A stretch of DNA of 64,000 nt from Varibaculum prostatecancerukia (GCF_943169825.2 NZ_OW968402.1:1240001-1304000); one strand, 5' to 3'. Positions 54,333 to 63,465 are shown, counted from the stretch's first letter. A program made the numbers and translations. The notes: a model not told the origin generated them from the letters alone.

Positions 54333-55046
54333 CTAGGCTGGCAAGCTAGTTGTGAATAACTTTTCCATTTCTGCTTCATCGAGCTTTACGCCCTCACCAG
54401 TAAAATCTGCAAAAATCCGCGGTAATGCCATATAGAGCTCGTGTAAAGCAGTGGGGCGTTCGAACACTAAGGCATAAGCAGTTACCCCGTCACATACCCT
54501 AACGATTGGTTTTTCAGAGCGTCCCGATACTTTCCAGGGGTGATCGTATTGCTCTGGAGTTTTTGGCACTATCTGGAACAGATAAGCGATGGCATCATTG
54601 GCGCGCGCAAGAGAATCTAGGCGATCCCAGGTAAATTTTTCATCGGATGCTTTGATGGTGTTGAACCGATTCTTCACCTCCGCAAACAGCGGTTTTCCAT
54701 GTAGAGGATGCAAAAATCCCGGTATTGTTCTCAAATCTATGGATCCACCCGAGGCGCCAGTTTCAGTCCAATTCTTTGCCAGTCCCAGCACCCGTTGATG
54801 CCAGTAACCCACATTTCCTGACAGGGTCTTATTGAAGGATCGCTGTTCTTCAAAAATCTGCGCCTGCGCTAATCCTTCACCTCCAAGCACAGCATGAGCT
54901 ACTAAAGTGAAGGGATCTGGAGGAAGGGTCTTGCCGCGTTTTGCAGACTCTATCTTCTTAAATGCTTTCTCAAAAGATAGCCTTGTAACCTCATACAAAG
55001 CATCTTCATCGATCCAATCAAGACCGTAGGAATGATTTTCGCCCAT
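54333..55046 (-). CDS. Type II restriction endonuclease, Eco47II-like
   Basis: 237 aa from ATG at 55046 (GAGG ~7 nt upstream; frame open to 55082). Segment FNKTLSGNVGYWHQRVLGLA and the PD-(D/E)xK block Asp104 (GSIDLRTIP) ... Glu123-Val-Lys125 (FAEVKNRFNTIKASDEKFTW) resemble the Eco47II/Sau96I-type nucleases that cut GGNCC or GGWCC sites. Family assignment from memory, moderate; the nuclease call itself is supported by motif plus linkage to a methyltransferase. Order is endonuclease first, methyltransferase second. Confidence 0.75.
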   Translation of the reverse strand: MGENHSYGLDWIDEDALYEVTRLSFEKAFKKIESAKRGKTLPPDPFTLVAHAVLGGEGLAQAQIFEEQRSFNKTLSGNVGYWHQRVLGLAKNWTETGASGGSIDLRTIPGFLHPLHGKPLFAEVKNRFNTIKASDEKFTWDRLDSLARANDAIAYLFQIVPKTPEQYDHPWKVSGRSEKPIVRVCDGVTAYALVFERPTALHELYMALPRIFADFTGEGVKLDEAEMEKLFTTSLPA

Positions 55047-55336
55047 ACTAAACCTCATATACCTGGCACTGTGACATTCCAAGAGTAAAACCTAGGAATA
55101 CCTGTATGTTACCAATTTGTATCTCCTTAAATCCCTAGCAGAGTTCTAAAAACTTATCCATAGTCGCGTCCTCGCCCTGAGATCGCTAATCCTGAGCATT
55201 ATTTTTAGGCGGTGTCCTCACTAGATTTCAATATAGTCTCGCGTTTTTGAACTCGCGCTCCCCTAGTTACCAGCGGGTATTTCAAAAGTAGAACCTTTAA
55301 GTCTGAGCCGCGTGCTTCGTTGATAGGGTGGCAAAG

Positions 55337-56224
55337 ATGAAGAAAACGAACGCGCGCGGGCTGGAAATCCTGTTAGCTCTGGTGATGATGGCTCGTGGGA
55401 CTTCGTTTATTTTCAGCAAATTGCTGCTAGAAACCATGAGCACCTTCAACGTATTGGCGCTAAGATTTGGGATCGCTTTCCTGGTACTGGCAGCGCTGTT
55501 TGCTCGCCGCCTCTACCGCGCCAGCCGGAAAGTATGGGTAGCGGGATTCCTGATTGGATTCCTATATTTCCTGGTGATGTCACTGGAACTGACCGCCTTG
55601 ACTATGGCAGATACTGGGCCAGTAGCGCTCACCGAACACACCAGCATCGTGATGGTGCCACTCGCCACTGCTGCTTTGGCGAGGATGCACCCTAATCCCA
55701 TAATGCTGGTATCGGCTTTTCTGGCGGTTACCGGGGTGGGGATGCTGACCCTGCCTGGCGGGAACCTTTCTACCGGGCTCTTAATCGCCCTACTGGGAGC
55801 CGTCTGTTACGCAGTAACCATCATCGTTACCGATCGAGTAACCCATAGCCCCGAGGAAGGGTTCACTGTCGGAATTATTCAGCTTGGTACGCTCGCACTC
55901 TTAGCTGGGAGCGCCAGTTTTTTCGTGGAATCCCCGCATTTGCCCTCCTCTCCGGCGCAATGGGGAATGTTGGCAGTGCTAGTAGTGGTGTGTACGGTTT
56001 TCGGTTTTACTTTCCAGCCGGTTGCTCAGGCGCGGGTATCGGCAGAAATGACCGGACTACTATCAGCATTAAACCCGGCGGTAGCAGCGATAATCGGAGC
56101 ATTCGTGTTACATGAACAGTTTGGCTGGATGGGTGCACTCGCGGTTGCGTTGATCCTAGTCGCTATTACCCTCCCCAGCTGGCTGCGCCTCCTCACCCCT
56201 AGTGCCGGAAACGATTTACCGTAG
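55337..56224 (+). CDS. DMT-family (EamA) transporter
   Basis: 295 aa, ten predicted helices as two EamA repeats. ARGTSFIFSKLLLETMSTFN (repeat 1 start; the usual WGxxF is ARGTSF here), LTALTMADTGPVALTEHTSIVMVP, GAVCYAVTIIVTDRV, and GLLSALNPAVAAIIGAFVLHEQFGW (repeat 2 end). Exporter of amino acids or metabolites; substrate unknown. GTG at 55328 is an alternative start; AGGGTGG lies before the ATG at 55337. Upstream 55083-55336 shows no other feature. Confidence 0.88.
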   Translation: MKKTNARGLEILLALVMMARGTSFIFSKLLLETMSTFNVLALRFGIAFLVLAALFARRLYRASRKVWVAGFLIGFLYFLVMSLELTALTMADTGPVALTEHTSIVMVPLATAALARMHPNPIMLVSAFLAVTGVGMLTLPGGNLSTGLLIALLGAVCYAVTIIVTDRVTHSPEEGFTVGIIQLGTLALLAGSASFFVESPHLPSSPAQWGMLAVLVVVCTVFGFTFQPVAQARVSAEMTGLLSALNPAVAAIIGAFVLHEQFGWMGALAVALILVAITLPSWLRLLTPSAGNDLP

Positions 56225-56266
56225 TTACGGCTATGCAAAGCTATCAGCTATAAAGCGCTAGGGTAA

Positions 56267-57904
56267 TTAGTGCAGGAGCAGCATTCCGCCGGCGAAGCAG
56301 ATAATTACTACGAAAAGTAGCAGACCAAGCGACCAGCGAATAACTTCGCGTAACAGTTCGATTTCCTTTTCTGGCGCACCCATAGAGGCGGCCGCAATCG
56401 CCAGGGATTGCGGGGCGATCAGTTTCCCGATTACTCCCCCGGCGGTATTGACTGCGACTGCAAAGGCACCGGGCAGACCAATCTGCAAGGCGGTGGTTTC
56501 TTGTAGGGAGGCAAAGAGGGCGTTAGCGGAGGTACTTGACCCCGAAATCGCGGTGCCCAGGTATCCAATCAGCGGAGACAGTACCAGGAAGAAAGTTCCG
56601 GTGCTTGCCAGTAAGGTTCCGATGGTCAAGACCATGCCGGAGATATTCATCAGGTAGGCCAGCGCCATCACTTCTAAAATGGTGGCCGCCGAAAAGCGCA
56701 TAGAATGGATGGCAGCCCCCAGTTCTTTTAGCACCCGCTTAGCCCCCAAGGGATAGGTTCCCTTTTCGTGCAGCAGGGAAAAAGCTATGCCGGTGATGAT
56801 CGCGGAGAATGCGATCAGGATCCCCGGTTGGGAAAGGATGGGGATTATCACGGTGCCGATATGGGAGGCCACCTGGGGGTTATCGGCGCTCGCTACCTTC
56901 CCAGCCAGTGCCGGCCAGCTAACCTGCAGGTCAGTGGCGCTTAGAGTGTTCGCAAACAGAGACACCATCCGTCCCAAAGACAAAACCGCAATCACCAAAG
57001 AATAAGGCAGCACCGCCATCACCACCCGCCCTATGCGCAGATCAGTGGGCTTTTCAGTTACAAACTCTTTCGGAATCGGAGGACGATAGATTAGCACCAT
57101 CAACCACACCACCAGGAAAGTCACTATCGGAGGGAGCACCCCACCCAACTCGAAAGAGATAAAACGCAAAGTCAAGAACTGGCCGATGCCTTCTACCAGC
57201 CCCATTACCAGCGCTAGGGGAAATAGTTGTCGAAAATTCTTCCTATCTATTAGCAAGATAAGGACGAAAGGAATCGCCAACGCCACCGCTGGTTCCGTCA
57301 AAGACACGTATTTTGCTATATCAGCGGCATTTTCATTGATGTGATGTCCACTCATGAGTGCGGCGGCAGTGGTAATCGGCACCCCGAAAGCTGCATAGGC
57401 CACGGGAGAAGTGTTCGCCACCAGGGCGATGACTGCAGCTTTTAGCGGTTTGAACCCCAGTCCCATCAGTAAAGCAGTCACAATCGCTACCGGCACCCCA
57501 AAACCTGATAGCCCCTCGAGCAGACCCCCGAAACAGAGGGCAATCAGCATGGTTTGAATCCGCAAATCCCCGTTTCCTACTGCGGAGAAAACCTTCCGTA
57601 AATCAGTTTCGCGTCCGGTTGCTTGCATTAGGCGGTGCAGCCACACCGCCGCAATCACAATCACAATGATCGGGATTAGCCCTTTTAAAGCTCCCAGCAG
57701 GCTGGCGGATATAGCCATGGTGATGGGCATTTTGAACCCGACGATGGCGACGATTAAACCCGTAGCTAAGGCGATTAAACCTGACAGATGCGAGCGCATC
57801 CTAAATGCCCCGACGAGAACGAAAAATACCACTATCGGTAGCGCTGCTACCAGGGCAGATACCCAAAGGCGATCCCCCACAGCAGTAACATCAGGTACAA
57901 ACAT
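56267..57904 (-). CDS. lldP: L-lactate permease
   Basis: 545 aa, about 13 helices, LctP family of lactate/glycolate:proton symporters. Recognisable: RMSSLMxLAxA-like MRSHLSGLIALATGLIVA, FGGLLEGLSGFGVPVAIVTALLMGLGF, ALVANTSPVAYAAFGVPITT, GYLGTAISGSSTSANALFASLQ, and AFAVAVNTAGGVIGKLIAPQS. No lldEFG or other lactate-oxidation genes in the window. A GGAGCAA ribosome site precedes the ATG. Confidence 0.93.
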   Translation of the reverse strand: MFVPDVTAVGDRLWVSALVAALPIVVFFVLVGAFRMRSHLSGLIALATGLIVAIVGFKMPITMAISASLLGALKGLIPIIVIVIAAVWLHRLMQATGRETDLRKVFSAVGNGDLRIQTMLIALCFGGLLEGLSGFGVPVAIVTALLMGLGFKPLKAAVIALVANTSPVAYAAFGVPITTAAALMSGHHINENAADIAKYVSLTEPAVALAIPFVLILLIDRKNFRQLFPLALVMGLVEGIGQFLTLRFISFELGGVLPPIVTFLVVWLMVLIYRPPIPKEFVTEKPTDLRIGRVVMAVLPYSLVIAVLSLGRMVSLFANTLSATDLQVSWPALAGKVASADNPQVASHIGTVIIPILSQPGILIAFSAIITGIAFSLLHEKGTYPLGAKRVLKELGAAIHSMRFSAATILEVMALAYLMNISGMVLTIGTLLASTGTFFLVLSPLIGYLGTAISGSSTSANALFASLQETTALQIGLPGAFAVAVNTAGGVIGKLIAPQSLAIAAASMGAPEKEIELLREVIRWSLGLLLFVVIICFAGGMLLLH

Positions 57905-58247
57905 TTTATTGCTCCTTTTGGTGCTACTTTGTGATTTTAGCGACCGGAAACAGGAGTGGAAAATAGCGGAGCCATTAATGGCAGAAAAATAATGCCCGGA
58001 GGATTATTTTTGCACTGGTCCCCAGTCACGTGACCGCGCGTCCTCATGCCCTTTAGTGACCTTTAACTGCAGGAATAAGAATCTAGGTTGGTTAAAAGCC
58101 GGCAGGGATCCCCCATTTTTCTTTCCCTGCCTCCTGCTCACATGCTGGACAGTTGCGGGGAGCATGTCCGCCCCCACTTGCTGCTGGGCAAGGTCGGCGA
58201 TTTTGTTTAACAAATAATGCTTGCACCCGCGAGGGTAGCTGCGTAAT
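57905..58247. other. Gene-free interval between lldP and ktrB
   Basis: 343 bp between divergent genes. Small open frames here lack ribosome sites and familiar sequence. It should hold both promoters, but I see no convincing -35/-10 pair or strong palindrome. Confidence 0.4.
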
Positions 58248-59591
58248 ATGCACTTCGTGGCTAGAACACAACGCCATTATTTTAACTATGCGGCGGTTAT
58301 TTTATCGGGGTTCCTCATCGCCCTGCTGATAGGAACCTGCCTGTTGATGCTACCGGTATCAACTGTGCATGTCGGGGGGCTGCCCCTGCTGCCGGCACTA
58401 TTTACCGCCACTTCCGCCCTATGCGTTACCGGGCTAACCATTGTTGATACCGCCACCTATTGGACAGATTTTGGCAAAGTCGTAATCTTGCTGCTGATCC
58501 AGGTAGGTGGCTTCGGGGTAATGAGCTTTGCGGCGGTGCTCGCCCAAGCAGTTATCCGCCGAGAAAACCACAGCACTAATCTGGTCTCCGCTGCTGAACG
58601 CCGCAGCGGCAGCGGCAGGATCCGTACCCTGCTGCGGCGGGTTCTGGCCACTTCCCTCTTGATTGAGCTATTCACTGCCATTCCCCTGACGATTCGTTTC
58701 CTGTCCTTAGGGTATTCGCTGCCCCGCGCCCTCTGGCATGGGGTATTCCACGCAGTTTCGGCTTTTAATAACGCCGGCTTCTCCCTCTATTCCGATAGTC
58801 TGTCCTCCTTTGTGGGAGATTGGGGAATATGTTTACCCCTAATAGTGGCAATCATTATTGGGGGTTTGGGCTTCCCCGTCCTCTTTCAGCTTCGCACCAG
58901 CTTGCTTAAACCTTATAGCTGGTCACTACACACCCGGATGGTGCTAGCTGGCACCGCCGGGCTGCTAGTATTCTCTTCCCTGATTGTTACCGCTTTTGAG
59001 TGGCATAACCCGAAAACCTTAGGAAAGCTTCCTACCCTAGATGCGATTCTGGCTGGAATATTTCAAGCGGTGCAAACCCGTACCACCGGTTTTAACTCGA
59101 TTGATATTGGGCAAATGCATGAGTCCACCCTGTTCGCGATGGATACTTTTATGTTCATTGGCGCGGGACCTGCAGGTACTGCCGGCGGTATCAAGATCAC
59201 CACTATGTTTGCCCTGCTAGCTATCGTGGCTGCGGTTATTCGCGGGCGCAACCAAGCAGTGGTCTTTGGTAAAAGCATCTCAGCTGACGTGGTGCACCAA
59301 GCGGTAGCGGTAGTGGTATTGGCCTTTATCCTGGTAGCTACCGACACCATCGCTATCCTGTATTTAACCCACTTCACCTTGTCCCAAACCCTATTTGAAG
59401 TGCTTTCGGCATTTGGGACTGTGGGGCTGTCTACGGGGATAACCCCGCAACTTAACAACCCTTCGCAACTAATCCTGATAACTTTGATGATTATTGGACG
59501 ACTAGGTCCGATTACGGTTGCAACCGCACTCGCCTTCGCACCTAGCGCCTCCAAGATTTCCTTCCCCACAGAAAGGCCGATCATTGGTTAA
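58248..59591 (+). CDS. ktrB: Potassium uptake membrane subunit (TrkH/KtrB)
   Basis: 447 aa with four membrane-pore-membrane repeats. Selectivity-filter loops: FTATSALCVTGLTIVDTATY, FHAVSAFNNAGFSLYSDS, VQTRTTGFNSIDIGQM and LSAFGTVGLSTGITPQL, each with the filter Gly. Size matches KtrB rather than the larger TrkH. Overlaps ktrA by 8 nt. The complex takes up potassium, driven by sodium or membrane potential, at the cytoplasmic membrane. Confidence 0.94.
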   Translation: MHFVARTQRHYFNYAAVILSGFLIALLIGTCLLMLPVSTVHVGGLPLLPALFTATSALCVTGLTIVDTATYWTDFGKVVILLLIQVGGFGVMSFAAVLAQAVIRRENHSTNLVSAAERRSGSGRIRTLLRRVLATSLLIELFTAIPLTIRFLSLGYSLPRALWHGVFHAVSAFNNAGFSLYSDSLSSFVGDWGICLPLIVAIIIGGLGFPVLFQLRTSLLKPYSWSLHTRMVLAGTAGLLVFSSLIVTAFEWHNPKTLGKLPTLDAILAGIFQAVQTRTTGFNSIDIGQMHESTLFAMDTFMFIGAGPAGTAGGIKITTMFALLAIVAAVIRGRNQAVVFGKSISADVVHQAVAVVVLAFILVATDTIAILYLTHFTLSQTLFEVLSAFGTVGLSTGITPQLNNPSQLILITLMIIGRLGPITVATALAFAPSASKISFPTERPIIG

Positions 59592-60252
59592 CTTCTCAAA
59601 ACCTACTTACGCGGTTCTCGGTTTAGGACGCTTTGGCAGCGCCGTAGCCCGCGAACTGATGTCCGACTATGCCGTGGTTATCGGTATCGATTTAAACGAA
59701 ACGGTAGTGAACCGCAATAACGGCATCTTGAGCCAGGTGGCGCAAACCGATGCCACCGATATTTCCTCGATAACCGAGCTGGGGGTAGCCGATTGTGATG
59801 GCGTAGTAGTCGGTATCGGCGGCCCCCACGTGGAAGCGTCTATCCTCGCCTGTTCTCTGCTTACTGATATGGGGGTCAAAAACCTGTGGGCAAAGTCCTC
59901 CGGGACTGCTCACGGCCGTATCTTGGAACAAATCGGGGTGCCTCATATTGTGCATCCCGAGGTAGCTATGGGCAGGAGGATAGCTCACCTGGTACGGGGG
60001 GTAAACCTGGACTACGTGGAGCTGTCTGCTGGTACCGCAATCGTTAGAACCATTCTTCCCCCGTCCGCTGCCGGGCCTCTAGATGAGGTCGATCTTTGGA
60101 ACCGATATGGGGTAAAGATCGTAGCGGTGCTGCGAGAAAACCAATGGCAACCGGTACTGCAAGACATCGAACTTACCGAGGGCGACCAAGTACAAATTTA
60201 CGGTAGCGCGAAACAGGTAGAAAAGTTCGCCCGCCTCGCTCCCCGCCCGTAG
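59584..60252 (+). CDS. ktrA: Potassium uptake regulatory subunit (KtrA, RCK protein)
   Basis: 222 aa cytosolic gating ring subunit. RCK_N Rossmann fold with VLGLGRFGSAVARELM and acidic end of strand 2 (VVIGIDLNETVVN) for nucleotide binding; RCK_C domain in the last ~80 residues (YVELSAGTAIVRTILPP, EGDQVQIYGSAKQVEKF). TTG at 59584 has GAAAGG 8 nt upstream and overlaps the ktrB stop. Its last 60 nt are duplicated at 62402-62461. Confidence 0.93.
   Translation: MVNFSKPTYAVLGLGRFGSAVARELMSDYAVVIGIDLNETVVNRNNGILSQVAQTDATDISSITELGVADCDGVVVGIGGPHVEASILACSLLTDMGVKNLWAKSSGTAHGRILEQIGVPHIVHPEVAMGRRIAHLVRGVNLDYVELSAGTAIVRTILPPSAAGPLDEVDLWNRYGVKIVAVLRENQWQPVLQDIELTEGDQVQIYGSAKQVEKFARLAPRP
60193..60252 (+). 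repeat. ktrA 3' end, copy A of a direct repeat
   Basis: Last 20 codons of ktrA including the stop. Direct repeat at 62402-62461 with 51 of 60 identical. The two copies bracket the HTH-LicC-LicA fusion gene. Confidence 0.75.
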
Positions 60253-60270
60253 GTATTTTCTGGAGAACTA

Positions 60271-62064
60271 TTAATTATCTCTGGTCGCATTTTCGTAGGC
60301 GGCGAGCAAATCATTGATTTTCTCAGTCGCATATGAATAGTAGATATAGAGCCATTCGCCGATAGTATCCCCTTCGGATTCTTTAACAAGCGACCAGAGA
60401 TACCAACACCAGCCGGCGAACACTACATACGACCAAAAGTGGCGATGCTCAGCTGGAGTCGGGGTGCGGTCAAAGTAATATTCAAGCGCTTGGTCTGCGA
60501 GTTCATTGTTCAGATCAGTGGTAGCGACCACCATCGAGCCAAAATCTGCGGCAACATCTGACATTCCGGCATATTCCCAATCGATAAGATCTAAATCGCC
60601 CTCGGGAGACACCAAGAAATTCAAGCTAGAAAAATCGTTATGACTGGGAACAATCGGGAAATTATCGGCATCTGTGTAGCGTTTTAAACGCAATATTTTT
60701 TCACGCAGTGCTTCATAGCCGGGAACGTCAATAGGACTATGATGTTTAAGAATTTCTTCATAGCGCAAACCTTCAGCCACAAAGTCAAAGTTACGCGTAA
60801 GCTTTTTGCCACTTTCATGAAGCCGCCTGGACATCCTCATCGCCCTACGCAATTCGTCCGGATTACTCACGTCGAGGTTGCGACAGTCGGGAATAAACCG
60901 AGAAATCTTCCATCCTTCAATCGGATCAGACGCTAGAAAAGTTGAGTCAAGCCCCTGTTCTCTCGCCAAGTTCAAGGCTTCGCTTTCTGCTTGACGATCC
61001 ATTATTTTATCTGTTCCTACCCCTGGGTGGCGATAGACGTATTCGCGGCCATTAACGGAAAAATGACAGGAAAGATTGGTAATCCCCTGCTTCAACGGAT
61101 AGACATCTTGAATATCGTTGACATCGCACCCAAGGGTTTTCTTAATATTTTCAAAAATTTCTGAATCCACATTTTCCATAAATAATGGATCAAATGAGCG
61201 GAGCTCATCAACAGAATCAAATTCGTTAATCACCCCTTCTGGATACTTGCGGATACCCATAGCAAAGGCGTTTAGGTGATCGACATAGATTTGTTCCCAC
61301 AGTTTAGGAGCCGTTTCCGGGAGGGTGTAGACATTCTCGAGTATCCCCACAAACGTCCGCGAGAATTCACGATCAAAATATACATGCCCGAGCATTATCC
61401 ATGCGTCCCTGCCGCCGACAGTAACTCCGGTTATCAACCCATCGCTATCTGTTTTTAGGCACCACTCGCCAGTTTCACCTTTAACATACTGAGCTGAATA
61501 GTAAGCACGATAAACGTGCGATTCGAAGGGATTTTCAGTGAAGTAGTTATCGGAGGAACACACATAGGTATTGGCTAGTTTGTCCCGCACCAGCCATAAC
61601 GAACCATTATTGTTGCGGGTTGCATATTCGGAGTTGACTACAATGTTCACCCCGTATTTTTCTGCGAGATAGAAAAAGTATTCCTTCCGGTACCCGACAA
61701 CCACAGTAATGTCCGTGATTCCCGCTTCGTGGAGCTGCTCAATTTGGCGCTCAATTAGTACTTCACCACGTACCCGAAGCGTACCTTTTGGACGCTCATA
61801 GGAAATTGGCGCAAAACGCGAGGAAAGTCCAGCAGCCATAATTACCGCATTATCAACCGCGTAGGGGGCTAGCGCTTTCTCTCCAGCCGCTGTTATCTGT
61901 TGCTGCGCTAGATAGCCAAATGCCTCAAGCTCTTTAACTGTTGCATTCACCGCTGCTAGGGGCATGCCAGTCAATGATTGAATTTCGCTGTGCTTTAGTG
62001 CTTCCGAAGAGCGAAAAAAGGCATAGAGAACATCAAATTGCGCTTTAGTTAGGCTTGAGAGCAT
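60271..62064 (-). CDS. HTH + CTP:phosphocholine cytidylyltransferase + choline kinase fusion
   Basis: 597 aa, three modules. Residues 1-65: winged HTH of MarR type (LTKAQFDVLYAFFRSS, SEIQSLTGMPLAAVNATVKE). Residues ~70-300: LicC-like nucleotidyltransferase (NAVIMAAGLSSRFAPISYER-PKGTL; IERQIEQLHEAGITDITVVV). Residues ~310-597: LicA/choline-kinase-like phosphotransferase with HNDFSSLNFLVSPEGDLDLI and DWEYAGMSDVAADFG (catalytic Asp in HND and metal Asp in IDWEY). Predicted to phosphorylate choline and then form CDP-choline for decorating surface polymers. LicB (uptake) and LicD (transferase) are not in the window. ATG 62064 chosen; TTG 62079 is possible. More AT-rich than its neighbours. Confidence 0.88.
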   Translation of the reverse strand: MLSSLTKAQFDVLYAFFRSSEALKHSEIQSLTGMPLAAVNATVKELEAFGYLAQQQITAAGEKALAPYAVDNAVIMAAGLSSRFAPISYERPKGTLRVRGEVLIERQIEQLHEAGITDITVVVGYRKEYFFYLAEKYGVNIVVNSEYATRNNNGSLWLVRDKLANTYVCSSDNYFTENPFESHVYRAYYSAQYVKGETGEWCLKTDSDGLITGVTVGGRDAWIMLGHVYFDREFSRTFVGILENVYTLPETAPKLWEQIYVDHLNAFAMGIRKYPEGVINEFDSVDELRSFDPLFMENVDSEIFENIKKTLGCDVNDIQDVYPLKQGITNLSCHFSVNGREYVYRHPGVGTDKIMDRQAESEALNLAREQGLDSTFLASDPIEGWKISRFIPDCRNLDVSNPDELRRAMRMSRRLHESGKKLTRNFDFVAEGLRYEEILKHHSPIDVPGYEALREKILRLKRYTDADNFPIVPSHNDFSSLNFLVSPEGDLDLIDWEYAGMSDVAADFGSMVVATTDLNNELADQALEYYFDRTPTPAEHRHFWSYVVFAGWCWYLWSLVKESEGDTIGEWLYIYYSYATEKINDLLAAYENATRDN

Positions 62065-62079
62065 AATCCATCCGTTCAA

Positions 62080-62401
62080 AATCCGCTTGTTTAGATTCCT
62101 ATCTAAACTCGTAGTGTGTAAAACATATTATGAACAGTTCGCGTCTTGGTGTCACATTGTCGCTGATTTTATAGATCTTTAGCTTTCACGACCGACATAC
62201 CAGGATTGATTAGCAATTGTGCGCAGTACGTTGGTTGCCATCTGATTCATATCTCTGTTCTTTAACCTGCAACGATGGGCAACGATTCTTTCGTATATGC
62301 CCGCAATAAAATCATCATCGGTTATTCGTAAGCGGCCCCTTTTTGCCCTCGTCTGTCGACCCCTACTAGGGAAAATGGAATTTTCCGAGGGCTACCGAAT
62401 A
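62080..62401. other. AT-rich upstream region of the phosphocholine fusion gene
   Basis: About 320 bp without a gene; should contain the fusion gene's promoter. GGGAAAATGGAATTTTCC (near 62369-62386) is a short inverted repeat (GGAAAAT...ATTTTCC type) that could be an operator. No further feature seen. Confidence 0.3.
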
Positions 62402-62461
62402 CAGATGTACTGCAGCGCGAAACAGCTAGAAAAGTTTAACCGCCTCGCTCCCCGCCTGTAG
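62402..62461 (+). repeat. Diverged duplicate of the ktrA 3' end, copy B
   Basis: Translates in frame to QMYCSAKQLEKFNRLAPRL and a stop, against QIYGSAKQVEKFARLAPRP in ktrA. It has no upstream ktrA body, so it is a relic. Marks the right edge of the inserted module. Confidence 0.75.
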
Positions 62462-62553
62462 CTGCCCTAACCCGCTGCGGCCTCTAGCAAAAACCGGGCT
62501 AGCGGCCTCCGCAAACCTTATTGTAGTGGCGATAACCCAAGTAGCGGCACGGT

Positions 62554-62937
62554 CTACGATTCGCGGGGACTGTTGGTGGTGTAAGATTTTGAGTAAAACA
62601 AGCTGCCGATCTTGTTAGCTGTTACTGCTAGCAGTGAATAGGCGACCCCGTAAATCAGCGCGGATTCGTTGTAAAAGATGAGCATGGGCGCGATGAAAAA
62701 TAGAAGCGGCAGGAACGTCCACAAAACGGTGAACCCTTCCCAGATTCCGTCCCAGGCGGCTAGCGCGACGGTGATTAGCGGAAACGCTATGAAAAGCAGC
62801 AGGATAAACGCCATCATTCCTAAATCGGAGGGATTGACTAATCCGATGGCGGTTGTAGCGAAAGCCGGCAGTAAAAGATAGCAGGCGAAAAGCGCGCCAA
62901 GTCGCGCCCACGTGCCGCGTCTTTTCCACCTTTGCAT
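62554..62937 (-). CDS. Small polytopic membrane protein of unknown function
   Basis: 127 aa with four hydrophobic helices (LGALFACYLLLPAFATTAIG, MMAFILLLFIAFPLITVALA, FTVLWTFLPLLFFIAPMLIF, and YGVAYSLLAVTANKIGSLF). Basic N-terminus (MQRWKRRGTW) suggests N-in topology. No family recognised and no partner; upstream start context is weak. Confidence 0.6.
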   Translation of the reverse strand: MQRWKRRGTWARLGALFACYLLLPAFATTAIGLVNPSDLGMMAFILLLFIAFPLITVALAAWDGIWEGFTVLWTFLPLLFFIAPMLIFYNESALIYGVAYSLLAVTANKIGSLFYSKSYTTNSPRES

Positions 62938-62971
62938 GCACTCATTTTTTCATGAGCAGAAGGGAAAAATC

Positions 62972-63139
62972 ATGGGTCTTAGAAACTGGCTACGCCCCAA
63001 ACCGCGCGACGTTAAAAACCACCAGATGAACTCGTCCTATCCGTTTATATTTGAGCCGACGTCTTCTGGGCTTCCGGTTACCGAACGTAGCGCGATGCAG
63101 AAAACGCTCATCTATCGCGTAATCCTGCAGGGGATTTAG
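62972..63139 (+). pseudogene. Phage portal-protein-like N-terminal fragment
   Basis: 55-aa frame with AGAAGGG before the ATG: MGLRNWLRPK..., then SSYPFIFEPTSSGLPVTERS followed by AMQ, which resembles the N-terminus of HK97-type portal proteins (usually continuing into a VYACVRVL-like helix). Here it degenerates after the AMQ and stops, and the following ~100 bp carry stop codons in this frame. Likely a prophage relic. No capsid, terminase or protease genes adjoin. Confidence 0.5.
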
Positions 63140-63465
63140 GGATCTCAAATCTACTACGAGTGCTGCGTTAAAGTAGAAGGTGCAGAAGGTGGGAACAAGG
63201 TCTCCCATCATGTCTTAGAGGGTGTCTAGCGGACGCAAGCGCTGCTAGGCTCTCTTCTTATTTCATTTCCGGCCTACGGGCTATTACCGCGCTAACCTGG
63301 GAGATACCCGTCACGCAATCTGCCAACACTAGGTTGATAGAAGCAACAAGATCGGGGTTAATACCCAAAGTGGCGGGTTAATCCCAACAGGAGCCATAGC
63401 TACCCGCTGGAATTAACCCGCCTAGAGAAAATCCACCCGTCGCTAGTGCAAAACCAGGAGGCCAA
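63140..63465. other. Gene-free interval before pckG
   Basis: 326 bp. An 11-bp perfect inverted repeat GGCGGGTTAAT / ATTAACCCGCC (63372-63382 with 63412-63422) lies 44 bp beyond the pckG stop, without a following T-run. GGGTTAATACCC-like half sites at 63355-63366 echo it. No open frame of note. Confidence 0.4.

Noticed and set aside
63372-63422. Terminator of pckG
   Set aside because: Perfect 11-bp inverted repeat but 29-nt loop and no T-run on the relevant strand, so not called as an intrinsic terminator.
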